Shown here: piece by piece, positions 1 through 9,600 of the stretch
Numbering within the stretch: the stretch's first letter is position 1
Layout: every line of letters starts with the position of its first letter
Origin: HXMU1420-2 sp040830545
GTDB taxonomy: Bacteria > Pseudomonadota > Alphaproteobacteria > Rhodobacterales > Rhodobacteraceae
Direction: 5' to 3'
Assembly: GCA_040830545.1 (NCBI GenBank)
Contig: JBFOMB010000126.1
Location: 1 to 64,000, forward strand
DNA length: 64,000 nucleotides
Translations under genes and position numbers: made by a program
The notes under the pieces: generated by a model
What the model was told of the DNA's origin: nothing
Database searches by the model: none
What the model saw: only the letters and a program-made list of their open reading frames with translations

Positions 1-96
1 GCCTTCGGGCGGCAGGTCCTGTTGGGCGTTGGCCTGATGGTCCAACAAGGCAGCCGTCATCGGCCGTCGGAATGGAGTGACGGGTGTATAGGTCAT
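1..96 (-). CDS. repC: RepC replication initiator, N-terminal 32 codons only (runs off the left edge)
   Basis: An open frame on the minus strand starts with ATG at position 96 and is still open at base 1. It encodes 32 residues beginning MTYTPVTPFRRP, and the short TP-x-TPFRR opening is what I recall for RepC initiators of alphaproteobacterial repABC plasmids. RepC initiates replication, normally from an origin inside its own gene. The position is exactly as expected: it follows repA and repB on the same strand after an intergenic spacer of about 180 bp. The rest of the protein, including the DNA-binding domain and origin, lies outside the window. The identification rests mainly on gene order. 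Confidence 0.8.
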   Translation of the reverse strand, partial: MTYTPVTPFRRPMTAALLDHQANAQQDLPPEG

Positions 97-277
97 GATT
101 TCAGTCACGAAGACAAAGAAAGTCCGGCCCGCGAATCACTTTGGACTTGCGGAAAAAAGCGCCCGACACTAGCTTGAAGGTGCTAGAAACAAGTTAGGGT
201 CTCGTGGAGCGATGTCTTTGCGGGACCTTTTCTTTGGCCTGTTTGTGCCTCCTGTCTGGTTTGTTATCTGTTCTTTG
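97..277 (+). ncRNA. repB-repC intergenic region, likely encoding the small antisense counter-transcript RNA
   Basis: The spacer between repB and repC is 181 bp. In characterised repABC plasmids this spacer carries a short RNA transcribed opposite to the rep operon that represses RepC. Here the + strand, which is antisense to repABC, has a small hairpin (ACTAGC 168-173 with GCTAG 182-186) followed by a terminator-like stem at 198-227 and a T-rich run. A convincing promoter was not found; TTGGAC at 141-146 is only a possible -35. The RNA and its ends are inferred from family precedent plus the terminator. Confidence 0.45.
198..231 (+). terminator. Rho-independent terminator of the putative repABC antisense RNA
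   Basis: GGTCTCG (198-204) pairs with CGGGACC (221-227) in seven base pairs, one of them a G-U wobble in RNA, across a 16-base loop. TTTT and a further T-rich stretch follow. On the + strand this has the shape of an intrinsic terminator for a short antisense transcript. Confidence 0.55.
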
Positions 278-1288
278 TTAACCTTGGGATTCCCGTTGCC
301 AGCGGGCGTGTAGTTCCGCGATCAGGTCGGGCGCCTGAGCCTCGACCCAGTCCGCGAAATCGCTGTTGTCGATCGTGACGACCACGCCTTTGCCTGTGCG
401 TTTGACTGTGCCTCCACGGCGTCCGCCCAGTTCCAGCAAGGTGCCGGAAGCGGGTTTGCGCGATGGGGCAGGGGTGTCGGGTGTGCGCAGGGCGCTTTCA
501 ACGCGGGTCATCACGGCATCGAACGCCTTTACCGACGGGTCGACATCCTCTTGAGCCTCTTCGACCACCAGATCGACCAGGGCCTGTGAGTGGGTCTGTT
601 CAGCAGTCCGCAGCAGGTCAGTCGGGTCGATGTTGGTCTGTTCCAGCGCCTTGCCCAGAGCCTCCCACTTCGGGCGGCCAATGCCGTGGGCAGGACCAAT
701 CGCGCGGACCAGATCGGGGCCAACCATGTCCACGATGGCCAGCGCCATGGAGACCGAGGATTTGGTGACGGTCAGAACCTCGGCCACCTGGGATTGATTG
801 CCAAATCCAGCCTCGACCAGTTCTTTGGCGAACAGGGCCTTTTCAATGAAAGACAGATCGCGGCGGGCCATGTTTTCGGAGATCTGGGCGCGCAGGGCGC
901 TGTCATCGTCCATGGAGGCGACAAGTGCACGGATCGTCTGCACGCGGTCGGAGCTGCGGATCGCCTCCAGGCGGCGGCGGCCATAGACCAGCAGATAGCG
1001 GTCGGGATCAGCGGGGTGACGGCGAACGAGGATCGGGACGGTCTGGCCATTGGTTTCAATCGCGTCGCGCAGGTCCGCCACATCCGCCGGGTCCAGCCGG
1101 TCGGACATGCGGTCGTCTTCGATGGCGTAGGGGTCCAGTTCCCAGACCTGGTGGCTGTCGACCGCATCACGGGCCGAGCGCAGGGCGCGGTTCGTGGACA
1201 TCATCGACGGGGCCGCCGTAGGGGCAGGGGCCCCGGCCGCGGCAAGGCTGTCGAGCATCGACATGCGCTTTTTCTTCTGATCGGTCAT
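278..1288 (-). CDS. repB: RepB, ParB-like plasmid partitioning protein
   Basis: This 336-residue centromere-binding protein partners the RepA ATPase in segregation of the replicon. The basic start MTDQKKKRMSMLDSL is typical of RepB. A ParB/Sulfiredoxin-like nuclease-fold domain follows (DPADVADLRDAIETNGQ, then PILVRRHP and GRRRLEAIR, about residues 60-110), and then a helix-turn-helix (NQSQVAEVLTVTKSSVSMAL, about 160-185). I chose ATG 1288 over an in-frame ATG at 1300 because it gives an ATGA overlap with the repA stop and restores the usual N-terminus. It is co-transcribed with repA and upstream of repC. Confidence 0.93.
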   Translation of the reverse strand: MTDQKKKRMSMLDSLAAAGAPAPTAAPSMMSTNRALRSARDAVDSHQVWELDPYAIEDDRMSDRLDPADVADLRDAIETNGQTVPILVRRHPADPDRYLLVYGRRRLEAIRSSDRVQTIRALVASMDDDSALRAQISENMARRDLSFIEKALFAKELVEAGFGNQSQVAEVLTVTKSSVSMALAIVDMVGPDLVRAIGPAHGIGRPKWEALGKALEQTNIDPTDLLRTAEQTHSQALVDLVVEEAQEDVDPSVKAFDAVMTRVESALRTPDTPAPSRKPASGTLLELGGRRGGTVKRTGKGVVVTIDNSDFADWVEAQAPDLIAELHARWQRESQG

Positions 1289-2472
1289 GAGCGGCCCCAT
1301 GTGGTTTGGATCAGCGCGGCGATTTCGTCGTTGACAGCGTTCAGGCTTTCGATGGCGCGGTCATAGGTAGAGCGGGTGAAGGCGCTGCGCTCGACCTCGT
1401 ATAGAGTCTGCTTTGTGAGGCCTGCATCCGAAATTGCGGTGGATTTGAGCATCGGGGCATTCAGCACCGCCTCGCCATACATGGTGCGCAGGAAGGCAAC
1501 GATGCGGTTCTGCGGGGCGTCGGCGGGTTCATAGCGGGTGATGACGTAGCGCATCCAGTCATGGGTCATGTCCGCGCCGGATTGGGCGATGACGTCCATC
1601 AGGTCAGCGGTCATACGCAGGAATTGCGACATGGACATGACGTCCAGCATTTCGGGATGGATCGTCACCAGCACGCCAGTCGCCGCAGACAGGGCGGACA
1701 TCGTCAGGAAGCCCAGCTGCGGAGGGCAGTCGATGACCACAATGTCATAATCGCCGTCCACCTGGCTGAGCGCGTGTTTGACCCGGAAGAAGAAGAGACC
1801 GGCATTGCCCTGCGACAGTGCGCGGGGGGTGTCGTGTTCAAACTCCATCAGTTCCAGATTGCCGGGGATCAGGTGGAGGTTGGGGATGTACGTGGGGCGG
1901 ATGACCGACTGGATCGGTTCGGGATCGTCATAGCGGATCGCGTCATACAGCGTGCCGCCGGAATCGAGGTCAAATTCGGGTTGTACCCCGTGTAGAGACG
2001 TAAATGACGCCTGCGGGTCGAGGTCAATGGCCAGCACGCGGTAACCTTTGAGGGCAAGCCGTTGGGCAAGGTGGGCGGAGGTGGTGGTTTTGCCCGACCC
2101 GCCCTTGAAGTTCATCACGCCGATGACCTGCATGTGATCCCCGTCGCGCCGTCCGGGCAGGTAGTCGCCGGGCCTGCGCGCGGTTTTTTCCAACAGCTCG
2201 CGCAGGTCCTGAATGTCCTGTGTAGAGTAGTGTCTGCGATTGCCGGGGGTCAGTTGGGGGGAGGGGCCCTTGCCGTCCAGATGCAGCTTGCGCAGGTAGG
2301 AATCGTTCACGCCCAACAGGCTCGCCGCCTCGCCCGAGGTGAAGCTGCGCATGGATTTGGTAGCGTCCGGCGGGAAAAGGCTTTCCCTTTGGGCGTGCAA
2401 TTGGCCTGCCAGTGTTTCAGAATGCTGGCGAATGACGCTGTTGAGGTCGCCTGGATTCAGTTCCTTGTTCAT
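1285..2472 (-). CDS. repA: RepA, ParA-type partitioning ATPase of a repABC replicon
   Basis: This 395-residue ATPase drives plasmid segregation and autorepresses the rep operon. An N-terminal winged-helix/MerR-like segment (FTSGEAASLLGVNDSYLRKL, about residues 44-63) is followed by the deviant Walker A motif FKGGSGKTT (residues 122-130), then IDLDPQAS and VVIDCPPQLGFL, all standard for plasmid ParA/RepA. Length and domain order match the repABC family. It is first in the operon, its stop overlaps the repB ATG, and palindromic operator-like sequences lie 20-60 bp upstream of its start. The module indicates that the window is part of a low-copy plasmid or chromid. Confidence 0.95.
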   Translation of the reverse strand: MNKELNPGDLNSVIRQHSETLAGQLHAQRESLFPPDATKSMRSFTSGEAASLLGVNDSYLRKLHLDGKGPSPQLTPGNRRHYSTQDIQDLRELLEKTARRPGDYLPGRRDGDHMQVIGVMNFKGGSGKTTTSAHLAQRLALKGYRVLAIDLDPQASFTSLHGVQPEFDLDSGGTLYDAIRYDDPEPIQSVIRPTYIPNLHLIPGNLELMEFEHDTPRALSQGNAGLFFFRVKHALSQVDGDYDIVVIDCPPQLGFLTMSALSAATGVLVTIHPEMLDVMSMSQFLRMTADLMDVIAQSGADMTHDWMRYVITRYEPADAPQNRIVAFLRTMYGEAVLNAPMLKSTAISDAGLTKQTLYEVERSAFTRSTYDRAIESLNAVNDEIAALIQTTWGRS

Positions 2473-2490
2473 CTGCTCTCACATGTCCGG

Positions 2491-2533
2491 TCCGTGTTCA
2501 CGGAAAGGGGCGTTTTTTGCCTGTTTTCCGTGA
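2491..2533. promoter_or_regulatory. Overlapping palindromes upstream of repA: candidate parS/RepA operator
   Basis: TCCGTG-TT-CACGGA (2491-2504) is a near-continuous palindrome. Its right arm is reused in a second perfect inverted repeat, TCACGGAAA (2498-2506) with TTTCCGTGA (2525-2533), so three CCGTG/CACGG half-sites sit within 43 bp directly upstream of repA. RepABC replicons carry palindromic centromere sites bound by RepB and operators bound by RepA near repA. Which protein binds here is inferred. Confidence 0.6.
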
Positions 2534-2562
2534 CTATTGTCCCAGCGACCGGATTCGTGCAA
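2534..2562 (-). promoter_or_regulatory. Possible repA promoter
   Basis: On the minus strand TTGCAC (2557-2562, -35-like) is followed after 17 bases by CAATAG (2534-2539, a poor -10). The element lies immediately upstream of the palindromes, so a repressor bound there would sit at the transcription start. The -10 match is weak. Confidence 0.35.
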
Positions 2563-2683
2563 GCCTTTTCTAGGCATCGCCAGTTTCGTGCATTGGCTAA
2601 ACAGCGACTTTCAAACCACAATTGCCAGTAAATAGACTCTGAAATCGCAGACCGGAACCTGGAATTCAGATGGGGCAGGGCGG

Positions 2684-3586
2684 TCACATAGCCCCGCCGT
2701 TGCAGATCAATTCGTCACTGGCCAGATGGTCGATCAACCGGCGCACCCGCGTCGTGAGGCGGCGGTTCTGGGGAAAAAGCGCCGCCACCACATAGGGCGT
2801 CACACGATTTTGCGGGAAAAGTTCGACCAGTTCGCCGGATTTCAATGCATCGGCCACCGTATAGGCCGGGCAACGCGCGACCGCGACCCCGGCGGCGGCC
2901 AGCCGGGCCGAGGCGGCGGGCGCGTTGGCGTGGAGCCGCCCGGTCACCTGAACCGGCAAGTCGGTTCCGTCCATGTCAAAGTGCCAGGTCGCGGGTTCGG
3001 TCATGTTGCCGTCCAGAATGCATTCATGCGTGGCCAGCGCGCTGGGGTGTTTGGGTGTGCCGACGCGATCCAGATAGGCGGGCGAGGCGCAGACGATCAG
3101 CGGCATCGGGCCCAGCTGCCGCACCTTGAGCGAGCTGTCGCGCATCGGGCCGATCCGAATGGCAAGGTCCAAGCCTTCGTCGACGATGGACACGCGGCGG
3201 TCGGACAGGTCCAAATCAATCTCGACCTCGGGGTGCTGCATGGCAAAGGCCGCCAGCGACGGGGCGAGGCGGAGCGATCCAAACCCCGTCGGCGCGGAAA
3301 TCCGGATGACCCCACGCAGGGAGGATTGCGCATTGCGCACCCTCTCCTCCATCTCGTCAAACCCGTCCAGCAGGGGTTCACACATCGCCAGATAGGTCGC
3401 CCCCGCATCGGTCAGGGACACGCTGCGCGTGGTGCGGTTGAGCAGTTGCACGCCCAGCGACTCTTCCAGATCTGCGACGTATTTGCTGACCAGACGCGCG
3501 GATTTGCCCAGCCGCTGCGCCGCCAGCGTGAACGACGCGTTCTTGGCCACCAGCGCAAAGGCGCGCGTTCGGTCGATCTTGTCCAT
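2684..3586 (-). CDS. LysR-family transcriptional regulator
   Basis: This 300-residue regulator has the LysR N-terminal winged helix-turn-helix (residues 1-60, core FTLAAQRLGKSARLVSKYV, then LLNRTTRSVSLTDAG). A periplasmic-binding-protein-like effector domain follows (about 90-295). The RTTRSVSLTDAG segment and the VRISAPTGFG-type domain entry place it in the common CrgA/AaeR-like subgroup. It is transcribed divergently from the GST gene 109 bp away, the classic arrangement for a LysR regulator controlling the neighbouring operon, here GST, DUF1348 protein and flavin reductase. The inducer is unknown; a quinone, aldehyde or xenobiotic electrophile would fit the targets. Confidence 0.92.
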   Translation of the reverse strand: MDKIDRTRAFALVAKNASFTLAAQRLGKSARLVSKYVADLEESLGVQLLNRTTRSVSLTDAGATYLAMCEPLLDGFDEMEERVRNAQSSLRGVIRISAPTGFGSLRLAPSLAAFAMQHPEVEIDLDLSDRRVSIVDEGLDLAIRIGPMRDSSLKVRQLGPMPLIVCASPAYLDRVGTPKHPSALATHECILDGNMTEPATWHFDMDGTDLPVQVTGRLHANAPAASARLAAAGVAVARCPAYTVADALKSGELVELFPQNRVTPYVVAALFPQNRRLTTRVRRLIDHLASDELICNGGAM

Positions 3587-3629
3587 GGTTATTGCGCCCT
3601 TTCAGGGCTTAATGATCCGCCGAAAGTGA

Positions 3630-3647
3630 CAATTATCATCTGAATTG
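3630..3647. promoter_or_regulatory. Candidate LysR operator between the divergent genes
   Basis: CAATT-N8-AATTG is a perfect interrupted inverted repeat (arms 3630-3634 and 3643-3647) in the 109 bp divergent spacer. It is AT-rich against a GC-rich background, as LysR boxes usually are. TTGGCA at 3645-3650 overlaps its right arm and could be a -35 for the GST operon, and the minus strand carries a -10-like GATAAT inside the element. Confidence 0.45.
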
Positions 3648-3695
3648 GCAAGCCGTATCTGGGGTGCAGACAACGAACCAATTCAGGAGATCACC

Positions 3696-4316
3696 ATGTC
3701 CAACGCCATTCGCATCCATCATTTCCCCAAATCCGGCCATGCCCACCGCGCGCTGGTCTTTGTAAAACTGGCGGGAATCGCCCACGAGACCGTATTTGTC
3801 GATCTGGCCGCTGGCGCACACAAGTCGCCCGAGTTTCTGGCCATGAACCCGAACGGGCAGGTGCCGGTTCTGGAAGATGGGGACGTGGTGGTGTCGGATT
3901 CCAACGCGATCCTTGTTTATCTGGCGCGGACCTATGCGCCGGATTGGATGCCAAAGGATGCCGTGGGTGAGGCCGAGGTGCAGAAGTGGTTGACGCTGGC
4001 CGCCGGTGAAATCGCGTTCGGGTCCTGTGCCGCGCGGCTGATCACCGTGTTTGGCGCGCCGTTGGATGTGGAGTTCGCGGCAGCGACGGCAGCCAAGGCG
4101 ATGCAGAAGCTGGAACAGGGTCTAACTGGGCAGGAATGGCTGGTTGGGGACCGTCCGACCATCGCGGATGTCGCGGCCTATTCCTACACGGCGCATGCGC
4201 CCGAAGGGAACGTTTCGCTGGACCCATATCCCAATGTACAGGCCTGGATCGCGCGGTTCGAGGCGCTGGAAGGGTTTGAGCCGATGCCTGCCACGGCTGT
4301 GGGCCTTGCCGCCTGA
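3696..4316 (+). CDS. Glutathione S-transferase family protein
   Basis: The 206-residue protein has an N-terminal thioredoxin-fold domain ([48 protein letters not shown] at about 50-76) with the cis-proline QVPVLE and the glutathione-binding DSNAI motif. An all-alpha C-terminal domain follows ([19 protein letters not shown] at about 145-163). Such enzymes conjugate or reduce electrophiles with glutathione in the cytoplasm. The start is ATG 3696, preceded by AGGAGA at 3685-3690; an in-frame upstream ATG at 3645 lacks a ribosome site. It opens a three-gene operon under the divergent LysR regulator. The substrate cannot be read from sequence. Confidence 0.93.
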   Translation: MSNAIRIHHFPKSGHAHRALVFVKLAGIAHETVFVDLAAGAHKSPEFLAMNPNGQVPVLEDGDVVVSDSNAILVYLARTYAPDWMPKDAVGEAEVQKWLTLAAGEIAFGSCAARLITVFGAPLDVEFAAATAAKAMQKLEQGLTGQEWLVGDRPTIADVAAYSYTAHAPEGNVSLDPYPNVQAWIARFEALEGFEPMPATAVGLAA

Positions 4317-4383
4317 TCTGTTCCCGTCCGGGGGTTGGGTATGCCGACCCTCGGAAGCTGATTTGTTCAATTTTGAGGCTGAT

Positions 4384-4860
4384 ATGACACCCGAAGCCCC
4401 CCGTGCGCCTGTTCCCCCGTTCACCCGCGAAACCGCGATCCAGAAGGTTCGTATGGCCGAAGACGGCTGGAATGGTCGTGACCCGGCAAAGGTTGCGCTG
4501 GCCTATACGCCAGACAGCGCGTGGCGCAACCGGGCCGAGTTCCCCCAGGGCCGCGCCGAGATCGAGGCATTTTTGACCCGCAAATGGGCGAAGGAACTGG
4601 ATTACCGTCTGATCAAGGAGCTGTGGACCTATGAAGGCAATCGCATCGCTGTGCGCTATGCCTATGAATACCACGACGACAGCGGCAACTGGTTCCGGGC
4701 CTATGGCAACGAGAACTGGGAGTTTGACGAAAACGGCTACATGGACCGCCGGTTTGCCAGCATCAACGAACTGCCGATCAGGGAAGAGGACCGCTTGTTC
4801 CGCTGGCCTTTGGGACGGCGGCCCGATGATCATCCGAGTCTGAGCGACCTGGGACTCTGA
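4384..4860 (+). CDS. DUF1348/NTF2-like (SnoaL-fold) small protein
   Basis: The 158-residue soluble protein matches the DUF1348 family of the NTF2/SnoaL superfamily: [30 protein letters not shown], and [20 protein letters not shown] followed by an R-x-ASIND-like [11 protein letters not shown]. The fold is an alpha+beta cone with a small-molecule pocket; the reaction is not established for the family. ATG 4384 is preceded by GAGG at 4375-4378. It lies 67 bp after the GST stop and 11 bp before the flavin reductase, so the three are probably one transcript. A stress or xenobiotic role is suggested by context only. Confidence 0.85.
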   Translation: MTPEAPRAPVPPFTRETAIQKVRMAEDGWNGRDPAKVALAYTPDSAWRNRAEFPQGRAEIEAFLTRKWAKELDYRLIKELWTYEGNRIAVRYAYEYHDDSGNWFRAYGNENWEFDENGYMDRRFASINELPIREEDRLFRWPLGRRPDDHPSLSDLGL

Positions 4861-4871
4861 GGAGCAGTCAG

Positions 4872-6482
4872 ATGTTGGATCGACCGACACCGTTTCACAC
4901 GGGTGAATTGGCCGCGCAGAAACAGGCAGGGGCAGGGGATATTGCGACCCGAGCCGCGCCGTTCATTCGGGATTTCCTGCCGGAACAGCATCGCGCGTTT
5001 TATCAGGCGCAGCCGTTTCTGGTGGTCGCGTCTGATGATGGGGCAGGGCGGGTCTGGACAACGATTGTGGAAGGGAAGGATGGGTTTATCGGCTCGCCTG
5101 ATGCAACGAGTCTGACGTTGGACACAGCGATTGACACGCATGATCCCCTTGCACAGAGCCTGATTGAGGGCGCCGATATCGGTGTTGTCGGGATCGAACT
5201 GGCAACACGACGGCGCAACCGGTTCAGTGGGCGGACGCGGGGGACTGACGGTGGAATTGCCATCGACATCCGCCAGACGTTTGGCAATTGCCCGCAATAT
5301 ATCAGCGAACGGGATTGGTGGCGGGCGGAACGGGGTGCGCTGGACCCGGTGACCTCGGACCACCTGTCGCCTGAACAGATCGCGCGGATTGGCGCGGCGG
5401 ACACGCTGTTTATCGGGTCGGGTCGGCAGGGGGCGGCGGCCTCGGACGGCTATGATGCCTCGCACCGGGGCGGCGCGCCGGGGTTTGTGCGGGTGGCCCG
5501 TCCCAACGTGCTGCGCATCCCGGATTACTCTGGCAACAACTTCTTCAACACCATCGGGAACCTGCTGGAAGACCCGCGTGTCGGGCTGCTGTTCGTGGAT
5601 TTCACAAGCGGCGGGTTGCTGCATGTGACGGGCCGCGCGCGGATCGACTGGACCCCCGAAGAGGCGCGCGACCCCAGCGTCCTGCGCGTGATCGAGGTGG
5701 AGGTGGACGGGGTCATCGACCGGCCCGGAGCGCTGTCGCTGCGGTGGTCGGCCAAGCCTACACCTTCGCGGGCAATGCGTGTCAGAGACAAGGTTGTGGA
5801 GGCCGAGGGGATTACATCCTTCTACCTGTCGCCTGTGGATGGTGGGCCATTGCCCCCGTTTCAACCGGGGCAGCACCTGCCGATTGCCCTGGATATTCCG
5901 ACGCATGACACCAAGGTGCGGCGGACCTATTCGCTGTCCGGCCCGGTCGCAGACGCCTATCGGATCACGGTCAAGCGGGAGGATGCGGGCGTGGCCTCAC
6001 GGTTCCTGCATGACGTGGTGGCAGTGGGTGATGTGATCGAGGCGAAACCGCCCGCAGGCGATTTCCTGATACCCGACGGCGATGGCCCACTGGTGCTGAT
6101 CAGCGCAGGTGTCGGGCTGACGCCCATGGTGGCGATGCTGCATCACGTGGTTGCACGGGGGGATCGCCCGGTTTGGTTCCTGCACGGGGCGCGGGATGGG
6201 CGTCATCATGCGCTGCGTGAAGAGGTGGACCGGCTGATCTCAGCGGGGCCGAACGCAAAGCGGCGGGTGTACTATAGCGCGCCGGGGGACGCGGACGTGA
6301 TGGGTGAGGATTTTGACGTGCAGGGTCGGGTTTCGGCGGCGGACGTGCTGGCGTTGGAGCCGGGACCAGAGGCGCAATATGTGCTGTGCGGGCCTTTGGG
6401 GTTCATATCGGACCTGACGTCGGGCCTAAGTGACACTGGCGTGCCAAAAAGCCGGGTTCATTTCGAGACCTTCGGGTCGTAG
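4872..6482 (+). CDS. Fusion of a PNPOx-like flavin domain and a ferredoxin-NADP reductase-type oxidoreductase
   Basis: The 536-residue protein joins an N-terminal pyridoxamine-phosphate-oxidase-like split barrel (about residues 20-290) to a C-terminal ferredoxin-reductase module (about 295-536). The first part has FNTIGNLLEDPRVGLLFVDF and GRARIDW, a typical FMN-binding signature. The second has RRTYSLSG, the FAD-binding RxYS motif, then LISAGVGLTPMVAML for NAD(P) and LCGPLGFISDL. No C-terminal 2Fe-2S domain follows, although many fusions of this type have one. It probably passes electrons from NAD(P)H through FAD to FMN and a small acceptor. GGAG lies 7 bp before the ATG. It is last in the LysR-linked operon and followed by a strong terminator. 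Confidence 0.88.
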   Translation: MLDRPTPFHTGELAAQKQAGAGDIATRAAPFIRDFLPEQHRAFYQAQPFLVVASDDGAGRVWTTIVEGKDGFIGSPDATSLTLDTAIDTHDPLAQSLIEGADIGVVGIELATRRRNRFSGRTRGTDGGIAIDIRQTFGNCPQYISERDWWRAERGALDPVTSDHLSPEQIARIGAADTLFIGSGRQGAAASDGYDASHRGGAPGFVRVARPNVLRIPDYSGNNFFNTIGNLLEDPRVGLLFVDFTSGGLLHVTGRARIDWTPEEARDPSVLRVIEVEVDGVIDRPGALSLRWSAKPTPSRAMRVRDKVVEAEGITSFYLSPVDGGPLPPFQPGQHLPIALDIPTHDTKVRRTYSLSGPVADAYRITVKREDAGVASRFLHDVVAVGDVIEAKPPAGDFLIPDGDGPLVLISAGVGLTPMVAMLHHVVARGDRPVWFLHGARDGRHHALREEVDRLISAGPNAKRRVYYSAPGDADVMGEDFDVQGRVSAADVLALEPGPEAQYVLCGPLGFISDLTSGLSDTGVPKSRVHFETFGS

Positions 6483-6488
6483 GGGTGG

Positions 6489-6525
6489 GGCAGGGGCGGT
6501 GGGACCGCCCTTGCCAAATTTTTTT
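6489..6525 (+). terminator. Strong Rho-independent terminator of the GST operon
   Basis: GGCAGGGGCGGT (6489-6500) pairs with ACCGCCCTTGCC (6504-6515) across a GGG loop; the single mismatch is a G-U wobble. AAA and seven T residues follow (6519-6525). It begins a few bases after the flavin reductase stop codon. Confidence 0.9.
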
Positions 6526-6557
6526 CAGCCAAGCTGCGCGGACCCAAGATCAAAGGC

Positions 6558-6598
6558 CGCCGCGCATCGCTGGCCATTCGGCGTGGCGATGCGCGGCG
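6558..6598 (-). terminator. Candidate terminator or mRNA-end hairpin for the repeat-rich exoprotein gene
   Basis: CGCCGCGCATCGC (6558-6570) and GCGATGCGCGGCG (6586-6598) form a perfect 13 bp stem just beyond the stop of the leftward gene ending at 6619. Only a weak T-rich tail follows on the minus strand. Confidence 0.5.
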
Positions 6599-6618
6599 TT
6601 CCGCGAGTGTTCCTTGGG

Positions 6619-9600
6619 CTATCCCAACGGATCAAATCCGTTTTCGATCAACTGGGTCATCAGGCTGCTGTTGTCTTCGAGGATTGTGTTGTTGGCGTCC
6701 GCAACCAGGTTGGCCGACCGCAGATCTTCGGCCTGGAGACCCGTGAACGTGGTGACATTGCCGCCGTTGTTCAGCACCTCGATCAGCAGGTTGCCGTCAA
6801 CCTCGCTGAGCGCCACGTGATCCCCGCCAAGCGCGTTGAAATCAATCACATCCTCGGCCGGATCAAACCCTTCGATCACGGTTTGCGCGGCCCAGTTCCA
6901 GTCAATGTCGACCGTATCGGCCCCGGCACCCAGCGTGACCGTACCGTCGGATGTTCCGCCGGTTGCGCCGCCGTCATCTCCTCCGCTGTCGCCGGGATCA
7001 CCTGTGCCACCGGTCATGACACCCGTACGGGTTTGGTGGCCGTCTGTTGTTGCGCCTGCCGGGGCGGCAGGGGTCAGCAGCACCGTACGATCCACCAGCG
7101 TGACGTCGTTCTGGTCAAAGCCGAAGGGCGTTTCCAGATTATCCTCCATCACCTGATCGAAGTGGAATTCGACCCGGCCCGGGATCAGGTCGGCTTTGGT
7201 CACGCCTGTAAACGTAAAGCTCTGACCGCTGGGCAGGGACGAGATCACCAACCCCTGATCCGTATCCTCGACACTCAGCCGCTCGCGCGTGCCGAAATAG
7301 AGGAAGCTGATGTTCATCGTGGCAGGGTCGAAATTGTCGATGGTTTCCGCGCGGCCATATTCGTGGCTGCGGATATAGACGGTATCCGCCTCGCGCGGGC
7401 CAACACCCTGTTCCCACGACACAACACCGCCCATGTCCTGCCGGAAATGTTCGTTCCCCACGATGCCGAAGCTGTCGATGGTCACGTCCTGGTAGGTCAC
7501 GCCCTGTACGATCTGGGCCGCGTCCGACCATGGGCTGTCGATCACGATCTCTCCGGCCAGCGACTTGGTCACGATCATGCCGTGAACCGAGGTGCCGCCG
7601 AAGTCGAGCTGATCCTTTGCCGGGTCGAAATCGGTGATGTCGTCCGCATTGCTGTCGGCGCGGAACATGCGACCGCCTGCATCGGTGCTGCCCGTCACCT
7701 CGGACGGGTTGGAGCCGTCCGCGTCATAGGTCAGCGTGTAGCCGCCGGTGGCCGGGGTCGAGATTTCGGTGCCGATGGCGCTGGCGATTTCGTTGAGGAC
7801 GCTTTGATTGTCGGCTGAGAAGTTGGCGATGGTCAGATCATCCAGCCCGAAGCCCGTCAGCACCGTTTGCGTGGTCACACCGTCCTGTGTGATCGCCACG
7901 CGCACGGTCTGACCCAACGCGTCGCCGGATTCCTCGAAAATCTCGAAATCCGAGGCGGAGACGTTTGTGTCGATTTCGATCACGTCGCCCATGGCGGGCA
8001 TGAAGCCGTCGATCACCTGTGCGGGGGTGTCATAGCCGATGGTGACGTGCATGTGGGTGTGGCCGCCATCATCGTGGCCCTCATCATCTTGCCCATCGTC
8101 ATGCCCGCCATCACCGTGACCGCCGCCGCTGCTGATCAGCGTGGCCAGTTCAGCCCGTGCGGTGGCGTCCAGCGCGTTGATGTTGGCCGCGTCCAGCACG
8201 GCCAGCGTGACACCCTGCAAGGTCAGCGTCTGATTGTTGGACGGCACGGCGATAACCACCGATCCGTCCACCTCTGACACCTCCAGCGCATCCGCGCCGA
8301 TCCAGTCGATGAACAGCGTGTCGTTTGCCGGGTCGAAATCGGTGATGGTCTGGTTGGAGCCATAAGCCCAGGTCACCACCACGTCCGCGTTGGTTTTGGT
8401 GATGGACGCGTTGTTGAAATCCTCAGCTGATCCGTCCGGCGTGGGCGCGGGATCGTCCCCGTCATCGGTGTCGCCTGTACCACCACCGCTATCGCCGCCC
8501 GTATCGCCACCTGTGTCTCCACCGGTATCGCCAGTATCACCACCGGTGTCGCCACCAGTATCGCCGCCCGTGTCTCCGCCGGTATCGCCACCCGTGTCAT
8601 CACCCGAACCGTCGCCGGTGTCGCTGCCTTCACCCACAAGGCTCAAGATTTCCTGCGCCGCCGTGGCGTCCAGGATGGTAAAGTTCGCCGCCGACAGGTC
8701 CGCCAGTGTCACCCCCACAAGCGTCAGCGATTGCTGGTTCGACGGAACCGAGAACACGACGGAGCCGCCAATCTCGCTCACATCCAGATCGGCAGCGGAA
8801 ATCCAGTCGACGAAAATCGTGCCGGTCGCCGGGTCGAAATCGGTCACCTGCGTGTCCGCGCCAAACGACCATGTCAGCACGACATCGGCGCTGTCCTTGT
8901 CCACATCAGCGGTGCCGCTGCCCGTGGCACCGCCGTCGCCCCCCGTGTCACCACCGGTGTCACCACCCGTATCACCGCCGGGTGTGCCCAGCCCTTCATC
9001 CCCGGTTTTGCGATCCTCGAAAAACGCGATCATCTGATCCACCGAAGGCGCGTCATACCCGCCAAACTGGTCGATATATTGCAGGATCGACGTGCCGTAT
9101 TCATCGGTCGATACCGCGCCCGCCTGCAGCAGGTTCAGCGTGCCGTAAGCGCCGCGCAGATGCGCCGCGGCCAGGATGCCGGTCAGAGACAGTTCGACCG
9201 TGACCGTATTGCCGGTGCCATCGGTATAGGTCGTGGTCTGGCCGATGAAATCATCCAGGCTCTGCCCGGAATTCTGCAACCCGTTCTGGATGATCTGCAG
9301 GTTCAGGCCAAACGCCTCCTGTATGGCGACGGTCTGGGCCTCTTTGATCATGAACTCTTCCAGTGAATTCACGCCATTCTTGCCGGTCCATGTCCCGTCC
9401 CAGGTGTTGGTCGCAGCGCCATTGCCGTAAAACTGATCGTCGTCGTAATAGCCGAGGTCGATCAACAGCGCCTCGCCGAACTGGAACCCGACAAAGCCCA
9501 GCGAATTGGTCGAGCGATAGGCCATCGCCTCCCACTCGCTGTCGCTCAGATCGCCCCAGCTGCTGTACCCCGGAAAGAAATCCGTAACCGACCCACCAGC

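Noticed and set aside
8458..8632. Short repeats that might suggest a CRISPR array
   Set aside because: The units are contiguous 12 bp in-frame codons for Gly-Gly-Asp-Thr with no spacers.
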